64,000 bases of DNA from Actinomadura alba. GTDB lineage: Bacteria > Actinomycetota > Actinomycetes > Streptosporangiales > Streptosporangiaceae. The translations under genes were made by a program, and so were the position numbers. Of the stretch, positions 9,182-17,655 are shown in pieces (the stretch's first letter is position 1; every line of letters begins with the position of its first letter). A model generated the notes under the pieces. The model saw only the letters and a program-made list of their open reading frames with translations. It was not told the origin of the DNA and made no database searches. Location: NCBI RefSeq assembly GCF_014323705.1, contig NZ_JABVEC010000009.1:62001-126000 (forward strand), written 5' to 3'.

Positions 9182-9679
9182 CTAACGTTTGCTCCGCGAA
9201 CGATCTGCCGTGGTGTCCATGTCCGCTTGGGGGGCGACGTCCGGGTGGGGGACGACGTCCGGGTGGAAGGGGGTGACCTCGGGCAAGGTGGCCTCCCACA
9301 GGGGTACGCCTTCTACCCGGGAGATCCGCCATCCTTGCGGGGTGCGGGCGGCGGTCAGGTGGTAGCGCTCGGCGAACAATCGCCCTCGCCCTTCGGGCCG
9401 GCCGACGAAGACGGCGAGCAGGTTGGCGGTGATCGTGGCTGTGTCACCGTCCACGTCGATGAGGGGGTTGGTGATGAAGCTCTGGGTGAACACGCCGGGC
9501 GGGCGGATCCTGCGAGCCTTCTCAACGAGGGCATCGATTCCCTGTACTGCACCGCTGGCAGTGGCGACCGAGGCGTCTTCGGTGAAGACGGTTCGCACCT
9601 CCCCGAAGCGCTTTTCGTCCAACAAGCGCCCGAGGCGGGCTACGAGGTCGGTGAGCTCATGACGGTCGACGTGATCCAT
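9182..9679 (-). CDS. SnoaL-like / NTF2-fold protein
   Basis: 165 aa. The pattern HELTDLVARLGRLLDEKRF near the start, VFTEDASV near residue 31, IDVDGDTATITANL near 75 and a terminal GWRISRVEG followed by a polar tail is that of the SnoaL/nuclear transport factor 2-like fold. Members are small cyclases, isomerases or accessory proteins; catalytic identity cannot be read here. It probably shares an operon with the epoxide hydrolase downstream and is divergent from a MarR gene. The last 25 residues (VVPHPDVAPQADMDTTADRSRSKR) look disordered. Confidence 0.75.
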   Translation of the reverse strand: MDHVDRHELTDLVARLGRLLDEKRFGEVRTVFTEDASVATASGAVQGIDALVEKARRIRPPGVFTQSFITNPLIDVDGDTATITANLLAVFVGRPEGRGRLFAERYHLTAARTPQGWRISRVEGVPLWEATLPEVTPFHPDVVPHPDVAPQADMDTTADRSRSKR

Positions 9680-9694
9680 GGCCTCCCCATATCA

Positions 9695-9722
9695 TTGGTA
9701 GCGCCAACGTTGGCTTGGCCAA
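9695..9722. promoter_or_regulatory. Probable MarR operator
   Basis: In the 91-base gap between the divergent SnoaL-like and MarR genes is a perfect 12-bp palindrome GCCAACGTTGGC (9703-9714), overlapped by a second palindrome TTGGCCAA (9715-9722). The region is AT-richer than the genes. This is the expected position and form for autoregulation by the adjacent MarR protein. Confidence 0.55.
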
Positions 9723-9770
9723 TCATAGAACATTCGTGGGCTCAACCAACAAGTCGGTAGGCTGACGGCC

Positions 9771-10250
9771 ATGATGACGGGCGACCAAGCGCCACCCAGG
9801 CGTCTCAAGCGCGTGCCGAGCTGGCTGATCAACCAGGTCTCCGCGCACAGCCATCGCCTGGTGACCGAACGGTTCGCCGCTGCCGATGCCCGCGGCTACC
9901 ACTACCGGCTGCTGGCCGCACTGGCGGAGTTCGGTCCCGCCAGCCAGGCCGAGCTGGGCCGCCGCACGGGCATCGACCGCAGCGATGTCGTCGCAGCACT
10001 GAACGAACTGGCCGACAAGAAGCTGATCGAGCGCTCACCAGACCCCACCGACCGCAGGCGGAACATCATCACAATCACCCCCGAAGGGGGTCATCGCCTC
10101 TCACACCTCGACGGCGTATTGGCTCAGATTCAAGAGGACCTGTGCGCCCCGCTCTCGCACACTGAACGCGAGGAACTCATCCGGCTGCTGACCCGCATCG
10201 TCGACCACCATGCCCGAGCCCGCAGCCCGGAATCTCTCCGCGGGAAGTAG
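9771..10250 (+). CDS. MarR family transcriptional regulator
   Basis: 159 aa beginning at tandem ATGs. The winged helix-turn-helix is clear: RLLAALAEFGPASQAELGRRTG near residues 45-65, IDRSDVVAALNELADKKLIER near 66-88, and the wing DPTDRRRNIITITPEG near 90-106. It dimerises through terminal helices and would bind the palindromes immediately upstream. Divergence from the SnoaL-like and epoxide hydrolase genes suggests it represses them until a small ligand is present; that link is inferred from layout. Confidence 0.9.
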   Translation: MMTGDQAPPRRLKRVPSWLINQVSAHSHRLVTERFAAADARGYHYRLLAALAEFGPASQAELGRRTGIDRSDVVAALNELADKKLIERSPDPTDRRRNIITITPEGGHRLSHLDGVLAQIQEDLCAPLSHTEREELIRLLTRIVDHHARARSPESLRGK

Positions 10251-10360
10251 TCGAAACCTCTCCACATCGTGGGGCGCTACGCCTATCACGAGGGGCTGGC
10301 CGCCGCCCGCGTCCGCGGCCGGATCGGTGGCCGTCCGGCCGACTCGCCGACCTTCTCCAG

Positions 10361-10420
10361 GGATGAAGACGCGTGGCCGTACGGGCGAGCGGCGCGATCT
10401 CAGGAAACACAGCCGCGATG
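10361..10420 (-). pseudogene. Remnant of DUF1963 gene 5' end (copy 1)
   Basis: Read on the minus strand this 60-base stretch encodes IAAVFPEIAPLARTATRLHP, nearly identical to residues 13-32 of the intact DUF1963 protein whose gene starts at 26981. Nothing downstream keeps the frame. It is one of three copies in the window (also about 26870-26950 and 36421-36490). It looks like debris from recombination between DUF1963 paralogues. Confidence 0.6.
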
Positions 10421-10427
10421 CAAGCCG

Positions 10428-11210
10428 TTACGGGACGGCGATGGACACTGAGATTTCGGGCCGGTTCTGGAACGCGGCGAGCTGGTCCGGCGTGGCGTCC
10501 TCGTCAGTGATCAACGTCCAGGGCCGCTCGAGTACCGTCCACCAGTGGCTGTCGGCCCGCCCGAGCTTGGTCGAGTCGGCCAGTACATAGATCTCGCGCG
10601 CCTGCTCGACCATGAGTCTCTTCAAGGCCGCCTGCTCCGCGGTGCCCTCGCAGACTCCACGGCCGGCCACGACTCCGTCGGCGCCGAGAAAGACCGCGTC
10701 GGCGGTGATGCCGCGCAGCGCGTTCTCCGCGATGGGACCGATCATCCCGAGGCTGATATGCCGTACGGCCCCGCCGAGGGCGATCAGTTCGACGCCGTCG
10801 CTGTCGGCCAGTGCCGCCAGCGTGGTGAGACCGTTCGTGACCACGGTGATCCCGTTCCATGAGGCCAGGCGTGCCGCCAGTGCCCCGACGGTCGTACCCG
10901 CGTCGAGAAGCAGCAGGTCTCCGCGGCGGATGTTGCCCTCCGCCACCTTGGCGATCGCGGCCTTCTGCGTCAGCGCGAGCTTTTCACGCTCGTGCACCGG
11001 CTCCTCACCGGGCGCCGCCGAAAGCGCTCCGCCGTACGTACGCACGACCGCGCCGGTGTCGCTCAGCACGGCCAGGTCCCGCCGGACGGTCGAAGGAGAG
11101 ACGTCGAAAAGCGCGGCCATCTCCTCGACCGTGACCGGCCGCGCGCGCAGTAGGTTCCGGATGCGGGCGCGGCGTTCCTCGGATCTCACGTACCTATTGT
11201 CCGCGTCCAC
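10428..11210 (-). CDS. DeoR/GlpR family transcriptional regulator
   Basis: 260 aa. The N-terminal HTH is ERRARIRNLL...VTVEEMAALFDVSPSTVRRDLAVLSDTG, classic DeoR. The sugar-phosphate-binding part carries the marks of the family: LLLLDAGTT near residue 100, VVTNGLTT near 122, and DAVFLGADG near 170. It is last in an operon with a PdxA2-type dehydrogenase, a DUF1537 kinase and a KdgT-type permease, overlapping the dehydrogenase gene by 17 bases. It probably represses that operon and responds to a phosphorylated four-carbon acid intermediate. Two identical-type palindromes upstream of the permease gene are good candidates for its sites. Confidence 0.92.
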   Translation of the reverse strand: MDADNRYVRSEERRARIRNLLRARPVTVEEMAALFDVSPSTVRRDLAVLSDTGAVVRTYGGALSAAPGEEPVHEREKLALTQKAAIAKVAEGNIRRGDLLLLDAGTTVGALAARLASWNGITVVTNGLTTLAALADSDGVELIALGGAVRHISLGMIGPIAENALRGITADAVFLGADGVVAGRGVCEGTAEQAALKRLMVEQAREIYVLADSTKLGRADSHWWTVLERPWTLITDEDATPDQLAAFQNRPEISVSIAVP

Positions 11211-12210
11211 CGTCGTCCACGCGCTCCGGGGCGAGTTCGACGGCCTGTCGAATCGCTTCCAGCAAACTGGCGTGGTCGGCGCGTCCGGTACCGGCGATGT
11301 CGAACGCGGTGCCGTGATCGACGCTGGTACGGATGACCGGCAGGCCGACGGTGATGTTCACGCCTGCCTCCAGGCCCATGACCTTGACCGGCCCGTGGCC
11401 CTGATCGTGATACATCGCGACGACCAGGTCGAAGTCGCCGCGCACGGCCCGGAAGAACACGGTGTCGGCGGGCAGCGGCCCTTGAGCGTCGATCCCGTCC
11501 GCGCGCAGCCGTTCGATGGCCGGTACGACCTTCTCCTCTTCCTCACCGTGCCCGAACAGGCCGTTCTCGCCGGCGTGCGGGTTGATACCGCACACGGCGA
11601 TCCGGGGGGCGTCGATGCCGGCCTTGATGAGCGTGGCATGACCCCGTCGCACCGTGCGCTCGACGAGCCCGGCTTCGATACGCCGCACCGCGTCGACCAG
11701 GCCGATGTGCGTGGTCACATGGATGACGCGCAGCTTTGGAGCGCTGAGCATCATCGACACCTCGTCGGTGCCGGTGAGCTCGGCCAGCAGCTCGGTGTGC
11801 CCGGGATAGCGGTGGCCGGCGGCGTGCAGGGCCTCCTTGTTGAGCGGTGCGGTGCAGATGGCATCGATACGGCGCTCGACCGCGAGCGCCACGGCTCGCT
11901 CGATGAAGCGGTAGGCGCCCTCACCCGCCTGGGCGCTCAGCTCACCGAACGGCAGATCCGCCGGTACGCAGTCGAGGTCGACGCAGTCGATGACGCCGAA
12001 TGTGAAGCCGGCGTCCTCCGGGCCGTTCACGACGCCGATCTCCACCCCCGCCCCGACGATCGCGGCGGCCCGCCGCAGACGGTCTGCGTCGCCGATGACC
12101 AGCGGACGGCTGCTCTTGTACACCTCGGGCACGGTGAGCGCCTTGACTATGATCTCCGGTCCGACGCCCGCCGCGTCCCCCATGGTGATCCCGACGATCG
12201 GGCGTTCCAT
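11194..12210 (-). CDS. pdxA2: PdxA2-type 4-phosphate dehydrogenase (four-carbon acid sugar)
   Basis: 338 aa from the ATG at 12210, which has GGGAGG five bases upstream; a frame-open start at 12246 does not. Motifs of the PdxA family are clear: ITMGDAAGVGPEI near residue 8, RYPGHTELLAELTG with metal-binding His near 133, and YHDQGHGPVK near 270. True PdxA acts in vitamin B6 synthesis, but PdxA2 paralogues next to DUF1537 kinases oxidise D-threonate/D-erythronate 4-phosphate with decarboxylation to dihydroxyacetone phosphate. The neighbours (DUF1537 kinase, KdgT-type permease, DeoR) favour the catabolic role. Exact stereochemistry of the substrate is not readable. Confidence 0.85.
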   Translation of the reverse strand: MERPIVGITMGDAAGVGPEIIVKALTVPEVYKSSRPLVIGDADRLRRAAAIVGAGVEIGVVNGPEDAGFTFGVIDCVDLDCVPADLPFGELSAQAGEGAYRFIERAVALAVERRIDAICTAPLNKEALHAAGHRYPGHTELLAELTGTDEVSMMLSAPKLRVIHVTTHIGLVDAVRRIEAGLVERTVRRGHATLIKAGIDAPRIAVCGINPHAGENGLFGHGEEEEKVVPAIERLRADGIDAQGPLPADTVFFRAVRGDFDLVVAMYHDQGHGPVKVMGLEAGVNITVGLPVIRTSVDHGTAFDIAGTGRADHASLLEAIRQAVELAPERVDDGGRGQ

Positions 12211-12264
12211 CACGCCTCCCTCTGTTCGCTGTCTACGTGTTCTCATCTGTGTGGTGCTGCCCCG

Positions 12265-13593
12265 CTATGCGCCTGCGCGTGTCCGAGCCACCCCTCGTAC
12301 CGCCCGCAGGACGCGGACCAGCGTGTACGGGTCACCGAACGCGCCGGCCTTGGTGACGAGCAGTGCCTTCGTCCCGTCCAGTCGCCCGGCCACGACGCCA
12401 GGCTCCAACTCACCGATCAGCCGTATCTCGGTGGCGCCCCACTCGGCCAGTACGGCGCGGGCGGTCTCACCGCCGGTCACCGCGATGACGGACACGGTCG
12501 TGGTATCGCCGGCCGTGGTGCCGGTGGTGCCGGTGGCGCCGTCGAGGGCGGCGACCGCCACGGCACCCAGCGCCCGCGCCGTGGAGAGGGCCTGGCCACG
12601 GTCGACAGGAGCGTCCGGATCGGGGGAAAGGACGACGTCGCCGGTGGCCAGTCCCGCGCGCACGGCCATCGCCGCGGCGCGCACGTCCCCCACGTCCCCG
12701 GCTCCCGGAGAGACGACCACCGGTGTCCAGCCGGCCGCCACGAGCGCTGCACGTTGCGCACGGGCCAGGTCCGAGTAGCTGCCGACGACGGCGAGCGACG
12801 GTCCGGGGAGCACCGCCGGAGCGCTCGCCAACGGCCCGCCGCCAGACACGGGGGTGCCGTCCGCGCCGCCGCCCACATCACTCGCGGCGGCCGCCATCGC
12901 CGCTGTGATGCCGCCCGACCCGACCAGCAGGACGGGATGTGGGGTATCTTCAGCGGCCGCCACGACAGCGGCCAGATCCGCGTCGGTATCGCTGTCGCAG
13001 ACGACCGCGTCCAGGCCCTCCGTGTAAGCCTGCGCGATACGCGCACGCAGTGTCGCGGGTTTCCGGACGACATCGAGGCCGAACCCCTCGGATGTCAGTC
13101 CCGCCTCGGCGAGCAACGCGCCGATGTCGCCCCCGTGCCGTCGATCGGCCAGCGGCCGTCCCGCCACGTGGACGACACCCCCGCGGGTGGTACGGCCGGT
13201 GGCGGGGAAGGCCGCAGCGATCACAGCCAGCCCGGGTCGGCGAGAGCCCTTCTGCGCCGCGCCCACGGCCTTGGCCGCAGCGGCGATCTCGGCGGCCACG
13301 TTCCCGCGCAGCGTCGAATCGATCTTCTTCATCACGCGAGCACCCACGGCCGCGGCTTGCACTGCGACGGCGCCGACCCGAGCCTGGGCGACATCGACGG
13401 GCGCGTACCGGCTGTCGGTGTCCACCGCGACCACCGTCGCGTCCGGCCATCCGGCGGCCGGGTCCACCGACACCGCTGTTCTCGCCCGGCCCGCGAACGC
13501 GACCGCACTGTCGGCGGCCCCACTGAGGTCGTCGGCCACGATCACGATCCTGGCGCCGGCACCGGTCATGATCTCCATCTCGGTCTCCGTCAC
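12265..13593 (-). CDS. Four-carbon acid sugar kinase (DUF1537 family)
   Basis: About 442 aa from a GTG at 13593, which overlaps the permease stop by 4 bases (GTGA); a nearby ATG 15 bases in is an alternative. [19 protein letters not shown] near residue 15, DTDSRY near 50, [10 protein letters not shown] near 80 and the C-terminal [10 protein letters not shown] and [11 protein letters not shown] segments are characteristic of the family. These enzymes phosphorylate acids such as D-threonate, D-erythronate or 3-oxo-tetronates. With PdxA2 next door the pathway is most like D-threonate to DHAP. A Thr-rich stretch ([15 protein letters not shown]) before VTGGET is an odd expansion. Confidence 0.87.
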   Translation of the reverse strand: MTETEMEIMTGAGARIVIVADDLSGAADSAVAFAGRARTAVSVDPAAGWPDATVVAVDTDSRYAPVDVAQARVGAVAVQAAAVGARVMKKIDSTLRGNVAAEIAAAAKAVGAAQKGSRRPGLAVIAAAFPATGRTTRGGVVHVAGRPLADRRHGGDIGALLAEAGLTSEGFGLDVVRKPATLRARIAQAYTEGLDAVVCDSDTDADLAAVVAAAEDTPHPVLLVGSGGITAAMAAAASDVGGGADGTPVSGGGPLASAPAVLPGPSLAVVGSYSDLARAQRAALVAAGWTPVVVSPGAGDVGDVRAAAMAVRAGLATGDVVLSPDPDAPVDRGQALSTARALGAVAVAALDGATGTTGTTAGDTTTVSVIAVTGGETARAVLAEWGATEIRLIGELEPGVVAGRLDGTKALLVTKAGAFGDPYTLVRVLRAVRGVARTRAGA

Positions 13594-14588
13594 GCGGTCT
13601 TCTCGACGTTCGCCGTGGACCCGCCCTCCGCCTGTTCCCGTCCGTCCACCCGATGCGCCCACCATGCGGTCACGATCGGGACCAGGATCGCCGTCACCAC
13701 GACCGAGGCCGCGACGAGCACGGTCGCGTGCACGGCCGCCTCCTGGTACGCCGGGTTCGCGCTGGCCACGATCGCGGGCACCGCGGCCGCGTTGCCGGCC
13801 GTGGAGGCCGCCGCCAGACCGGCCACGCCGGTCCCGCCGGTCATCCGGTCGGCGAAGAACAGGATCGTGCCACTGAACACGACGACCGCCACGCCCAAGC
13901 CAAGTCCCAGCAGCCCGGCCTTCCAGACGCTCGTCAGGCTGATGCTCGCACCGAGCGCGAAGGCGAAGAACGGGATGAGCACCGGCGTCACCCCACCCAG
14001 CCAGGCGCGCAGGTCACGGTCGAGGTTGCCGAGGATCGCTCCGATCAGCAGCGGCAGCAGCGCTCCGACCAGGGTCTGCCAAGGGAAGGCGGACAGCCCG
14101 GCGACACCGAGCGTCACCATGGTCAGGAACGGGCCCGACTCGATGGTCATGACCGAGTACGCGGCGACGTCCTTGGGCTTCCCGAACTGGCCCATCAGCG
14201 CCATGTACAGGCCGCCGTTGGTGTCGTTCATCGCCGCGACCACCGCCAGCGTCGACAGTCCGATGAAGAAGCCGGAATCGATCGGCGCCTCTCCGAGGAA
14301 CCGGCCGAGGATCACCCCGACGATGATCGAAGTGAGCACCTTGGCGCCGAACAGCGCGCCGCCCTTCTTCAGGATGTACGGCGTGGCCCGTACATCGATG
14401 CTCGCGCCCATGCACACGTAGAACACGGCGAGGATCGTCAGGGAGCCGCTGAACAGTGCACCTGTGAAGGACCCGAAGTAGGTTCCGGCGGTGGGGAACA
14501 GCGTGTGCAGGACGGCACCGAACAGCAACGGGACGATCATCATCCCGCCCGGGATCCTGTCCAGGCTCTTCTTGATCGGAACTTGCAC
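13590..14588 (-). CDS. KdgT-type 2-keto-3-deoxygluconate permease family transporter
   Basis: 332 aa, about ten hydrophobic segments. [20 protein letters not shown] near the start, [11 protein letters not shown] near 58, [19 protein letters not shown] near 117, [14 protein letters not shown] near 205 and [13 protein letters not shown] near 260 match KdgT. It imports a sugar acid with a cation across the membrane. First gene of a four-gene operon, so its likely substrate is the four-carbon acid handled by the kinase and dehydrogenase that follow rather than ketodeoxygluconate. The start ATG at 14588 gives a standard KdgT N-terminus. Regulation is probably by the DeoR protein at the operon end. 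Confidence 0.9.
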   Translation of the reverse strand: MQVPIKKSLDRIPGGMMIVPLLFGAVLHTLFPTAGTYFGSFTGALFSGSLTILAVFYVCMGASIDVRATPYILKKGGALFGAKVLTSIIVGVILGRFLGEAPIDSGFFIGLSTLAVVAAMNDTNGGLYMALMGQFGKPKDVAAYSVMTIESGPFLTMVTLGVAGLSAFPWQTLVGALLPLLIGAILGNLDRDLRAWLGGVTPVLIPFFAFALGASISLTSVWKAGLLGLGLGVAVVVFSGTILFFADRMTGGTGVAGLAAASTAGNAAAVPAIVASANPAYQEAAVHATVLVAASVVVTAILVPIVTAWWAHRVDGREQAEGGSTANVEKTA

Positions 14589-14679
14589 CGCACACTCCCT
14601 GTCTCGCCGACGCCTCTACGCACAGCGGGGACGAATCCACCCATAACACCCTCTCGGCGCACGGGCTTCCACACAGTAC

Positions 14680-14723
14680 TGCGCGTTACGCGCATTGTGA
14701 ATACTTCTTGCGCGTTTCGCGCA
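14680..14723. promoter_or_regulatory. Twin palindromic operators upstream of the KdgT operon
   Basis: Two 15-base inverted repeats, TGCGCGTTACGCGCA (14680-14694) and TGCGCGTTTCGCGCA (14709-14723), lie 92 to 135 bases before the permease start and are 29 bases apart, about three helical turns. Both have 7-base arms around one centre base. This is the expected arrangement for cooperative binding by the DeoR-type regulator encoded at the end of the operon. Confidence 0.65.
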
Positions 14724-15009
14724 GTAGCTGACCATGGGGACCGGGGTGGACACGACCGAGCCGGTGACCTGATCGTCTCGGCAAGCCCGACCGTGGCATC
14801 GGATCCGCGCGCGTCGCTCCCGCCATCGCCGTCACCTAGACGTACTGCCCAGGGACGTTGGTCAACCTGGTGATGGCCGGCGGTCCCCCGCCGTGATCAC
14901 CCGGCATGTCGGGCTCAAGGCCTGCACCGGCGCCTCTGACTGACAATGCCGAAAAATGAGATGCGCGCGGGCGGATATGCGTACCTTCACATAAGCACCC
15001 TCCCCGTGC
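14724..15009. other. Non-coding stretch
   Basis: I see no gene between the twin operators and the tRNA-like fragment. Open frames here have no start with a ribosome site and no recognisable product. Confidence 0.5.
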
Positions 15010-15070
15010 GCAGGCAACGGATACTTCCTCTGCAAAGGAGAGACGCGGGTTCGAATCCCGCCGCCGGCCC
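15010..15070 (+). other. tRNA-like 3' fragment (Cys-like)
   Basis: A perfect T-arm (GCGGG stem, TTCGAAT loop, CCCGC stem; 15045-15061) follows AGGCAACGG and CTGCAAA, which resemble the D-loop and GCA anticodon loop of actinomycete tRNA-Cys. The anticodon stem pairs poorly and no matching 5' acceptor strand exists upstream, so this is not a working tRNA. It may be an old integration scar. Confidence 0.5.
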
Positions 15071-15188
15071 TTGGGTCGGCGTCGACCAGCGGCCCGGGTC
15101 ACTTTCGTCTCCGTAGCCGACTACTGATCTCGGGCACCACCGCGAAGTCTCGGGCTCCTCCCCACCCTCAGGAAGGAGCCCCTGCGTT

Positions 15189-15312
15189 ATGGCGAAGTTC
15201 AACCGCGCCCGCGACCGGGCGGCCGTGAAGTCCAAGTCCCGGCCGTCCGGCCGTACGTGCGAAGGCGCTCCTGGGTACGCGCGACGCCAAGGGCGAGCTT
15301 TTTCTACTGTGA
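15189..15312 (+). pseudogene. 5' fragment of a Ro60/TROVE-domain protein gene
   Basis: From an ATG at 15189 with AAGGAG ten bases upstream, the frame reads MAKFNRARDRAAVKSKS and then, after a one-base shift near 15285, RDAKGELFLL. This resembles the start of bacterial Ro60 (TROVE) RNA-binding proteins, which begin MAKFN and soon reach GGAGY-RD-K-ELFLL. The gene then stops being recognisable where an AT-rich stretch begins. Only the extreme N-terminus remains, so identification rests on about 40 residues. Confidence 0.55.
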
Positions 15313-15374
15313 ATAAAACGGAACAAGCGAACGAGATCCGATACTTTGCTCTGAGTTGAGGCTAGAATTTAATA

Positions 15375-16064
15375 GTGCAAGCACATCCATGCGACCACTG
15401 CGGTACGTCTACTTCCAACCCCCGTTTCTGCTCACAGAAATGCTCCCTACGTGGAACAGCAGAAAAAAGGGCGGCAGCTATCCGGAAGCCAAAGCCTCCA
15501 TGCCCCCAGTGCGGGGAGCCCATCCCGACCCGCCGCGCGAAGCACTGTAGCCGTGCGTGCGCAGACAAGACGCGGCGGGAACAGGCACTCGCTGCACTGG
15601 TCGAGAAGTACGGCCCTTGCAGGCGATGCGGAACCACCGACCGCCCCTTGCGCTCCAGGGGCCCCTACTGCTCATGGAAGTGCTACGACGAAGACCGCTA
15701 CGAGAGCGAGAGTCGCTTCCTGAAATGGGTCAAGGGCTGGCAGTCAGGAGAGATCAGCGGCACCACGGAAGGTCGCCCCGACTGGCGGGTTCGTCACGCC
15801 CTGGTCCACCTGCGCGGCCAGCGCTGCGAGGGATGCGGTTGGGACAAGGTCAACCCTGTGTCGGGCCGGGTGCCGCTTCACGTGGACCACATCACCGGAG
15901 ATCGAACCAGGAACCGCCCGGACGAGGTGCGGCTCCTCTGTCCCAACTGCCACGCACTGACTCCCAACTATCAACATCTGAATAACCCCAACGTTCGCCC
16001 AATACGGGCGAACCCGAGTCGGAGGTATAAAGAGCTGTGGCTAAGGTTAACGCCGCAAAGCTAG
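15375..16064 (+). CDS. HNH endonuclease with zinc-ribbon clusters
   Basis: 229 aa from a GTG at 15375. The first 115 residues carry four Cys-pair clusters (CDHCG...CSQKC, CPQCG...CSRAC, CRRCG...CSWKC), which should bind structural zinc. The HNH nuclease follows: CEGCGW near 153, HVDHITGD near 173 and LLCPNCHALTPNY near 194. This is typical of phage- or intron-type homing endonucleases that nick double-stranded DNA. The 75 bases upstream are AT-rich compared with the surroundings, and it abuts a truncated Ro60 gene, both signs that it arrived with a mobile element. It stands alone, with no terminase or capsid genes nearby. Confidence 0.85.
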   Translation: MQAHPCDHCGTSTSNPRFCSQKCSLRGTAEKRAAAIRKPKPPCPQCGEPIPTRRAKHCSRACADKTRREQALAALVEKYGPCRRCGTTDRPLRSRGPYCSWKCYDEDRYESESRFLKWVKGWQSGEISGTTEGRPDWRVRHALVHLRGQRCEGCGWDKVNPVSGRVPLHVDHITGDRTRNRPDEVRLLCPNCHALTPNYQHLNNPNVRPIRANPSRRYKELWLRLTPQS

Positions 16065-16398
16065 CCCGTGCCGCCGCCGTTACCGCTGCTGGAGGCCGGG
16101 CGGAACGCCGACTGTAGCCGACTCCTCTCGGCTACATCGGCTCGGACTCCACGATCCAGATAGACCGGTCCGCGGGCCACGGCCGACCCCCGGCTCGCGG
16201 CGTCCCGGGTGGACTTCACCGCCATGTACGGCGACATCCTTCAGGCCACGCTCGCCGGCCTGCTCGTCCGCACATAGATGCCCTCTTGGGTGCGATTTCC
16301 TTTCGGCGTCCTCCAGAGAGGCGATTCGCACCTGGGCGGCTAGGCTCCGGCCTGATCGCGAACTGGCGCCGTATCCGGTCGAATCAGGGAGCCGCAAG
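16065..16398. other. Non-coding stretch with repeat remnant
   Basis: No intact gene. At 16089-16115 it carries a sequence also found at 22644-22670, and at about 16151-16169 a second short match to about 22781-22799, so it looks like a shortened copy of that region. A short frame ending at 16277 reads RVDFTAMYGDILQATLAGL then stop; it might be the tail of a lost gene, but I cannot name it. Confidence 0.4.
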
Positions 16399-16881
16399 AT
16401 GAACCTGCCCGACGATCTGGATGAGATGGCGCGGAGCGTCATCGACACGAACCGCTATCTCACCCTGGGTACGACCGAGCCCGACCACCGGCCGCGAGTG
16501 TCGCCCGTGTACTTCACCCATGTCGGCTACCAGACCTTCTACTGGGTCTCCTCACCCAACGCGCAGCACTCCCGCAATGTCGCCGCCCGGCCAGAGGTCG
16601 CCATCGTCATCTTCGACTCCACCGCCGAGATCGGCAGTGGGCGTGCCGTCTACGTCGGCGCCACCGCCTCGATCGTCGCCGACGACGAACTGCCGCGCAG
16701 CTGCGCCGAGGCGTTCGCCAACGTCGATCCGGGCGCCGTACGGTTCCGGCCGGACGAGTTGAGCGGCGACGCCGGCCTGCGGCTCTACCGCGCACACGCG
16801 GCCACTTGGGAAGTTCACGTCCCCGGCCGCGATCCCGCCTACGGCACCGGGGTCGACAGCCGTCGCGAGGTACGGCCCTGA
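16399..16881 (+). CDS. Pyridoxamine 5'-phosphate oxidase family protein
   Basis: 160 aa. RYLTLGTTEPDHRPRVSPV near residue 20, FYWVSSPNAQHSRNVAARPEVAIVIFD near 48 and LRLYRAHAATWEV near 130 follow the split beta-barrel of PNPOx-like flavin or F420-binding proteins. Actinomycetes carry many such proteins acting as small reductases or oxidases; the cofactor and substrate cannot be told from sequence. AGGGA lies about 8 bases before the ATG. It appears to be a single-gene unit. Confidence 0.85.
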   Translation: MNLPDDLDEMARSVIDTNRYLTLGTTEPDHRPRVSPVYFTHVGYQTFYWVSSPNAQHSRNVAARPEVAIVIFDSTAEIGSGRAVYVGATASIVADDELPRSCAEAFANVDPGAVRFRPDELSGDAGLRLYRAHAATWEVHVPGRDPAYGTGVDSRREVRP

Positions 16882-17063
16882 TCCGCTCCTAATCGCGGAT
16901 TCGCGCCTCGGGGACCTCGGGATCGCGCGGGTCCCGGCCGGACAGGAAGTGGCCGAGCTCCTATGACCGACATCACTCCCTCGCTTTCGGCCGAAGCGAC
17001 GGATTCTCCTCCGGCCGCTGGTCTTGATGCGGACCGAACCCGACCACCACTCCGGAGTGTCCG

Positions 17064-17645
17064 ATGTCCGATCTCTTCCAGACCGCCGTTGTCACCGGTG
17101 CCGGCCGCGGCTTCGGGCGCGCGATCGCCGCCGCGCTCGTCACCACGGGCACCAGCGTCGTCGGCATCGCCCGCGACGAGCAGAGGCTGCTCGCCGTACG
17201 CGACGAACTCGGCGAGGGCTTCACACCCGTCGCCGCCGATGCCACCGACGAAGCTCTCGCGCAGAACGTGATCCGCGAACACCGTCCAGGACTGCTCGTC
17301 CTCAACGCCGGGGCCACGCCGCACATGGCGCCCGTGCACGAGCAGACCTGGGAGACCTTCAGCCGCAACTGGCACGCCGACACCCGGCACGTCTTCACCT
17401 GGACCCGGGCGGCGCTGCGGGAACCGCTGGCTCCGGGCAGTGTGGTCGTCGCGATGTCCAGCGGAGCCGTCCTGGGCGGATCCCCGCTCAGCGGCGGATA
17501 CGCGAGCGCCAAGGCCGCCATTCGGTACATACGCGGGTACGCGGCCGACGAGTCGGAGCGGGCCGGGCTGGACATCCGGTTCGTCACGCTGCTTCCGCAG
17601 CCGCTCCCGGCGGCCACTTCCGTCGGGATTGGGCGCACCTTCGGA
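17064..17645 (+). pseudogene. Short-chain dehydrogenase, C-terminally truncated
   Basis: The first 195 codons encode a normal SDR: VVTGAGRGFGRAIAAAL (Rossmann glycine motif) near residue 8, VLNAGATPH near 89, a Ser at VVVAMSSGAVLG near 130, and YASAKAA with the catalytic Tyr and Lys near 150. After LLPQPLPAATSVGIG the frame turns to arginine/proline-rich nonsense, while a neighbouring frame begins to encode the C-terminal part of a sigma factor. The last 50 residues expected of the SDR are gone. It may fold partly but is probably inactive. The junction near 17645 indicates a deletion that joined two genes. Confidence 0.75.
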
Positions 17646-17655
17646 CGATCACCGG

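Noticed and set aside
11194..12210. Vitamin B6 biosynthetic pdxA
   Set aside because: The operon partners (DUF1537 kinase, KdgT-type permease, DeoR) point to sugar-acid catabolism.
10612..14421. Very long plus-strand open frame (over 1200 codons)
   Set aside because: It runs antisense to the KdgT, DUF1537, PdxA2 and DeoR genes and has low-complexity Arg/Ala/Pro/Ser composition; it is a high-GC shadow.
15010..15075. Working tRNA-Cys
   Set aside because: The anticodon stem does not pair and no 5' acceptor partner exists.
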